Origin: Flabesymbios commensalis
Taxonomy: Eukaryota; Annelida; Polychaeta; Terebellida; Flabelligeridae
DNA length: 64,000 nucleotides
Assembly (NCBI GenBank): GCA_964017125.1
Contig: OZ024915.1
Coordinates: 15,733,922-15,797,921, forward strand
Reading direction: 5' to 3'
The notes under the pieces were generated by a model, which was not told the origin of the DNA, searched no databases, and saw only the letters and a program-made list of their open reading frames with translations. A program made the translations under genes and the position numbers. The first letter of the stretch is position 1, and each line of letters begins with the position of its first letter. Of the stretch, positions 58,717 to 64,000 are shown one piece after another.

Positions 58717-60616
58717 ATACCAATGCCTTACTGTGATGCTCAGACATGGACAGAATACATATTGCTGTATAAGAGACTATGTATCTGAGTCTATCTCAAT
58801 ATGCTTTTTTGCCATATTTTTGTTCTTATTGTATGTAGTTACGAATGTTGATGCCATATATCCATACTCCACAAGTATACATGCAATTTATGAAATACAA
58901 CGCCATATATATTATATAAGATTAAAACTCTCTAACTTAAAGATGACTATTTTTTGTTCATCATTTCAAAGTGGGAAGTTCTACTACCAATTGTAATGTC
59001 AGTAATGACTAGTCACTACCTTGTTATAATTACTTGAGTGAAAGCTTTCCTTGGTAGTGCTCAGTAAATTCTGTTGAACCAGTATATTTGGGTCTCATTT
59101 AATTTCTCAATTGGGCATTCACACAGGGTTAGTTTCAAACAGTTTTCTTTTTCTTGAATATGAGAAGTTTGTTATAATTATTTTAGTGAAAGCTGTTTTA
59201 GACTTTCATTGGCAGCAGTGAATACTGTTGACCCATTTAATTTCATGTCTTGATCGCTAATATTTATGGTCTCTAGTTACTTACTGATAACACTACTGTT
59301 ATGAAATGATCTGCTTTGTCAGACTTACGCTTATTTTTAAATTTTAAGGGCGCTAAAATGGCCTGTCACCAATTTTGCGAAACATTTTGGATGTAAACTA
59401 CAGTGCATTGTTGACAAATCCAATGCCCTGTATACTGTGAATCTGATTAATGTAGATACAATTTAGATATAAAATGCTTAATGGTCTTGGTTGATATTAG
59501 ATACAAAGTAAATTAGTCTGTTAGCAAAATAGTGACCATAATATTAACCATACTATTAAGGAAAGGATGTTCCAGCGTGAAAGTCAAATTTGAAACAAAA
59601 ATAAATGATATATAATATTTAACATTTGTTTGAGATAAATTATATATTAGAAGATATAAGGATATAAGAACATTATTAGCACTCCACAGCAGTTGAAATA
59701 ATATATGTATTTTATATGAGAATTTATTGATATTGCTGTCTAGATTCTAAGCAAACCTATTGTTAAGAACTTTTAGGCATGCTTTGTTGTTGTGACATTT
59801 TTAGTCAATAATTGTTTTTGTTGTTAGATTTCATAATTATGACACACATGTATCGGGGTAAAATATAAATATTTTGAAATAAAAATAAAAAATCTGTCAA
59901 AACTTGCTCATCTTGTAACATTTTTTGAGATGATGCATTATGTATACTTTTTATTTAAAAAATTGTTGACAAAAAAGGCATCATTAAAATCATTGAAGGT
60001 CTCTATACTTCCATGCTCAATCAATATAAATTTTATTCAGTAGAATATAGACCTTCAATAGCTCCTAAATATTTATGTTGATTTATTTATAATAAGACAG
60101 GGAAACAGGTGGCTGCTCCCTAGCATTGCTATGGCAGATAACATGACTGATACTGGGTTATGTGTCGATTATGGCAAAAAAATCAGAGGTTTATGTGCTG
60201 TCATTTCTGCATCTTCAAGACTCATTTACTCAAAGCGTCTATTTTTAATTTCAAATATCATTTTTTTTTTGTAATTCCTGTAATATTAGACCGATTTTCA
60301 TAGAATTTATACCAAAATGATCACAACAGTATTTCTTCACTGGAATGAAAAGAAATGAAAATTGCTGCCTTCTGCCTTTTTATTGTGGGGTGTTACTTCA
60401 CATATGTCGATAAAGGATTTTTTTCACCATTTTCAATTTCAAATAATTATTTTCTCAGTGCCATTTGTTTTGTTTATATCACCTGCCATTTACTTGTAGC
60501 CCGAGGATAATATCAATTTATCAATAATGAATAATCTTGTGTTGCCATAATGTGACAGCTTGAAACGAATATAATCTGCTGCAGTAAATAATAATTTTGA
60601 AGAAGTATATGAATAA
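58717..60616. other. AT-rich intergenic DNA, no gene seen
   Basis: No splice-bounded exons, long frames or repeats; very AT-rich. Confidence 0.55.
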
Positions 60617-61110
60617 TTAACCCTTTCACCGCCGGTTCCAAATATATTCGGTTTTACATTTTTTTATTACCACATCAAGTACCACCTTTTAACCCTTTAA
60701 GCCCTCACGATGTATTAAAGCATCATTTCACATCCCGGATAACAGACATAATTTTCTTGAAATCAAGGGTTTTAGAATGAAAATTTCCATGAAACTGGTT
60801 TACCAATACATGGCAATTTTCTTCAATTTTCACCCACATCAAATCATCTTCATCCACTACAAGTCGAGAATTGCGACAGCAATTCCCAGCTTGTAGTGGA
60901 TGAAGATGACTATGGTAAACTCAGGCTTGAAAGGGTTAAACATGTTAAAGATAAAACGTGATATCAATCAGCAAAATTTGACAAGAGTTGACCTCCGTTT
61001 TGTCAAAGCTGAATAATTTGCACTCACTTGAAGTTGCGGATCGAGTCGGCGAGACACAACTTCAATCGGGTGAAAATTTGAATTTAATAATTTGGCAGTT
61101 AAAGGGTTAA
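60617..61110 (-). mobile_element. TTAA-flanked MITE, family B, carrying a family C insertion
   Basis: TTAA at 60617-60620 and 61107-61110. Ends TTAACCCTTTCACCGCCGG and TTGGCAGTTAAAGGGTTAA; hairpin CACTTGAAGTTGCGGATCG / GACACAACTTCAATCGGG. A complete family C element sits inside at 60689-60939. Confidence 0.72.
60689..60939 (-). mobile_element. TTAA-flanked MITE, family C, nested, complete
   Basis: TTAA at 60689-60692 and 60936-60939. TTAACCCTTTAAGCCCTCAC at the left and GGCTTGAAAGGGTTAA at the right; hairpin ATCCACTACAAGTCGAGAAT / TTCCCAGCTTGTAGTGGAT. Confidence 0.75.
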
Positions 61111-61952
61111 GCAAATAACTCATCTCGTATTTTTCCTATGTAAACATGTTTTTCTTTTATGTTGATATCATTAATTTTCTTATTTCATTCACAATGGTTA
61201 TGTTAATGTATGTTTGCTCAAACTAAAGGGGCAAATTAGGTCTTGTATTAATTAAAGATATAATTCATTTGTTATTATCAATTTACTAAACTTATGGTGT
61301 TTGCTTAACCTCATTAGATATCCTATAGGGCAATTTGTCAGCTTAACGGTTCTTAAATATAACTATATATAGCTCTAAGCTATGCTGACATAGTTGTTCA
61401 ATTTGCTAGTGTTTTTGTATATCTGACATGTTTTCTAATAAATTATGTTGATGTTTCAGCAGTGTTTAGTGTTCTAAAAATAACATGAAACATAAAAAAG
61501 TTGAAGGTAGTAAAAAATCCTTATTTAGCAGGTCACATTCTTGAAAAAAAATCCTCTCATAAACGCTCAATTGTATTTCGAAATTGTACATGTCAAATCT
61601 CATATGAATTGCTATTTATTTTACCAACACTGTGGTGAACATACAATAAGGTTTTATTGATGCAATAAGGTTAAATATAAAGGATATATACCCGTTTAAA
61701 ATCTATTTGAACAACATATATTTTTCACTTTCAAGGGTGTGCCAGGAGGATTTTTAGTTGCCCGGAAACCCCCCCCCCCCAATCTTAAACAAATATTTTA
61801 GTTTGTATGGACCTGTTATTACCTCGCCACCTCACCTGGCACACAGTGTCTCACTCCCAATTATTATGTTATTTAGTATCAACCCAAAATGTGGTGTTGG
61901 AGACTTATTGTTTTTGCTGAGTCCGCCCGCTGCTGCCGCCCCTTGTTTCTGC
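61111..61952. other. Intergenic DNA, no gene seen
   Basis: AT-rich; a C11 run near 61770 precedes the next array. Confidence 0.45.
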
Positions 61953-63590
61953 TCTCACTCGAAAACCCCTACTCGGATTATTTCCCAATATTTGCAGTAT
62001 GCATACTGGCCCTGAGGAATTTGCCTGGTAATGGTAAGTTTTTTTTTGCGTTTTTCAGTTTCTTCAACAAAATCCAAGATGGCCGCCAAAATCCTATGGC
62101 GCACGCTAGAGCTTAAACCGCTTCATCGATTTGTTTCATGTTTGGTTGAAAGGAAAGACCTTACCCTGGCCGTGAGCTGAAAAGCTTTTGGTGTGATTCT
62201 GATAATAAAAACTTTGATTTTTTTACGTTTTAGTATTTTAGCGTATATTTCTGTTTTGCTCATTTTGGCCATCATCAAAATTTGGTAATATTGCCATCCA
62301 CCCCTACTCGGATTATTTCTAAATATTTGCAGTATGCATATTAGCCCTAGGAAATTTGCCCTGTAAATTTCTTTTCGGCGTTTTTCAGTTTCTTCAACAA
62401 AATCCAAGTTGGCCGTCAAAATCCTATGGCGCACGCTAGAGCTTGAAACGCTTCATCGATTTGTTTCATGTTTGGTTTAAAGGAAAGACCTTACCCTGGC
62501 CGTGAGCTAAAAAGCTTTTGGTGTGATTCTGATGATAAAAACTTTGATTTTTTTATGTCTTAGTATTTTAGCGTATATTTTTGTTTTGCTCATTTTGGCC
62601 ATCATCAAAATTTGGTAATATAGCCATCCACCCCTACTCGGATTATTTCTAAATATTTGCAGTATGCATATTGGCCCTAGGAAATTTGCCTTTACATTTT
62701 TTTCGATGTTTTTCAGTTTCTTCAACAAAATCCAAGATGGCCGCCAAAATCCTATAGCGCACGCTAGAGCTTGAACAGCTTCATCGATTTGTTTCATGTT
62801 TGGTTTGAAGGAAAGACCTTACCCTGGCCGTGAGTTGAAAAGCTTTTGGTGTGATTCTGATAATAAAAACTTTACTTTTTAGTATTTTAGCGTATATTTC
62901 TGTTTTGCTCATTTTGGCCATCATCAAAATTTGGTAATATAGCCATTCACCCCTACTCGGATTATTTCTAAGTATTTGCAGTATGCATATTGGCCCTGGG
63001 GAATTTGCTCGGTAATTTTTTTTGGCGTTTTTCAGCTTCTTTGACAAAATCCAAGATGGCCAACAAAATCCTATGTCACTCTCTAGAGCTTAAACTGCTT
63101 CATGGATTTGTTTTATGTTTGGTTCAAAGGAATAACCCTACCCTGGATGTGTGCTGATTATTTTTTTGTGTGATTATGGTAATAAAAACTTATATTTTTT
63201 TACTTTTTAGGATTTTAGCTGATATTTCAGTTTTGCTCATTTTGGCTATTATCAAAATTTGGTAATATGGTTATACAGCTCAAATTTTATCTTTTGTGTA
63301 TGCTCAGTGGCCCTGAGAAAAAAGTCAGAGTTGTTTTTCTTTTTTCATTTTTTCAACAAAATTCAAAATGGCCGACGAATCACATGTTACTTTAGAGCTT
63401 GAACTCCTTCACCGATTTGTTCCAAGGAAACAACTTACCCTGGCCATATGTTGATTAGATTTTGGTGTGATTCTGACATCACATTTTTACGTGGTTTACA
63501 TAAAAAATTGGTGACAATACTGTATTTCTCTATGATTAATGACTATGTGGGGCGGGTGGAGACGCAAGCTTTGCCCCTCAGGCAAATCTA
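61953..63590 (+). repeat. Tandem array, five units of 312-330 bp
   Basis: Each unit has CCCCTACTCGGATTATTTC, TTTGCAGTATGCATA, CAAAATCCAAGATGGCCGCC (anchors at 62079, 62409, 62737, 63056, 63368), TTCATCGATTTGTTTCATGT, GACCTTACCCTGGCCGTGAG and CATTTTGGCCATCATCAAAA. The first three units are closest; the last is degraded. The right edge reads GCTTTGCCCCTCAGGCAAAT. Short frames on the - strand repeat with the units and are not taken as genes. Confidence 0.85.
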
Positions 63591-63895
63591 GTTAAGCCTG
63601 GTTTTATTAATGCACTATGTAATCTTCATAAATCTTATCTAGGTGACACAAGGTCATGGGAGACAAACAGTATCCAATATGCCTTAGGTGGTGGGAGAAA
63701 ACCTTTGGAATTCAAAAATCTAGATCTTCCCCTAGGATTTCCTGCTCTGCACTATTTATTGCCAGCATTGGGGTTTGTTGCTAGCATACAGAAGAATAAG
63801 GATGAATCTGCCACCTACTACTGACACAATCTATTAGATGATGGTCACTAGCTGGTGGAATTGCAAAAGTGATTCATCCTTCCTCACTATGTTGC
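63591..63895. other. Intergenic DNA, no gene seen
   Basis: Unremarkable sequence; no exon is supported. Confidence 0.4.
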
Positions 63896-64000
63896 CCCAG
63901 CAAACGTGACACGTTGACCCAGTGCTGGGCTAATAATGGCCCACCGTCTACGACGCTTAGCCAACATTACCCCAGTATTGGGTTACCGACTCGTGTTTGG
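63896..64000. mobile_element. Palindromic MITE, family P, cut at window end
   Basis: CCCCAGCAAACGTGACACGTT at the left; ACCGACTCGTGTTTGG at the window edge; the core GGCCCACCGTCTACGACG is shared with 17719-17827. Confidence 0.6.

Noticed and set aside
62123-63047. Three similar ~90-100 residue open frames on the - strand with a shared FRNNPSRGGW...KMSKT sequence
   Set aside because: They are translations of successive units of the tandem array; the similarity comes from DNA repetition, and there are no splice sites or protein family matches.
1-64000. Retroviral, LTR, Polinton or other virus-derived elements
   Set aside because: No capsid, envelope, integrase, protein-primed polymerase or paired long terminal repeats were recognised; the only reverse transcriptase remains are of a non-LTR LINE at 11.2-12.6 kb.

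Overview
The window is animal nuclear DNA: AT-rich, with short exons separated by long GT-AG introns, and unusually dense in short palindromic transposon remnants. The three recognisable host genes are metazoan. The repeat landscape and the many AGGCCT-containing words would suit an invertebrate deuterostome such as an echinoderm or hemichordate, but that placement is a guess and not demonstrated.

Layout. 1-5.7 kb holds repeats only (TTAA-flanked MITEs, palindromes, a 25-bp tandem array, a 211-bp duplication). 5.8-8.2 kb holds a small three-exon gene of unknown family on the + strand. 8.3-16.5 kb is intergenic, with a decayed CR1/L2-like LINE (11.2-12.6 kb), a 390-bp palindromic repeat and a pogo-like end. 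16.5-29.8 kb is a nine-exon + strand gene for the U11/U12 minor-spliceosome protein SNRNP48 (U11-48K); intron 1 carries a decayed THAP domain. 33.0-34.0 kb is an intron-free - strand KLHDC9 (kelch) gene. 34-47.7 kb is a transposon-rich gap with three TIR elements of 1.0-1.6 kb. 47.7-57.4 kb is a three-coding-exon + strand ZNF800 zinc-finger gene whose last intron holds a 13-unit, ~144-bp tandem array and nested transposons. 57.4-64 kb holds further MITEs and a second tandem array of ~312-330-bp units.

Main discovery. Intron 4 of SNRNP48 contains two copies of the U12-type 5' splice-site motif ATATCCTT, 17 nt apart (22495-22519), 44 nt downstream of a good U2-type 3' splice site (AG at 22449-22450). 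This is the architecture of the U11 snRNP-binding splicing enhancer (USSE) known from the same gene in other organisms. The upstream 3' splice site would put an immediate in-frame TGA into the mRNA, so it looks like a complete autoregulatory poison-exon switch: excess U11 snRNP, which contains the 48K protein, would reduce productive 48K mRNA.

Mobile DNA. At least three MITE families begin TTAACCCTT and end AAGGGTTAA, as expected for piggyBac-derived elements. One copy can be matched to an uninterrupted paralogue in this window, showing precise insertion at TTAA. There are also hAT-like elements (CAGGG/CCCTG or CAGTG/CACTG ends), a TA-flanked element packed with GGGGCATGTTCGAAC-like repeats, and a family of palindromes with CCCAGCAAACAC ends. 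No retroviral, LTR, Polinton or toxin sequence was recognised. The genes do not form a pathway together; they are ordinary neighbours.
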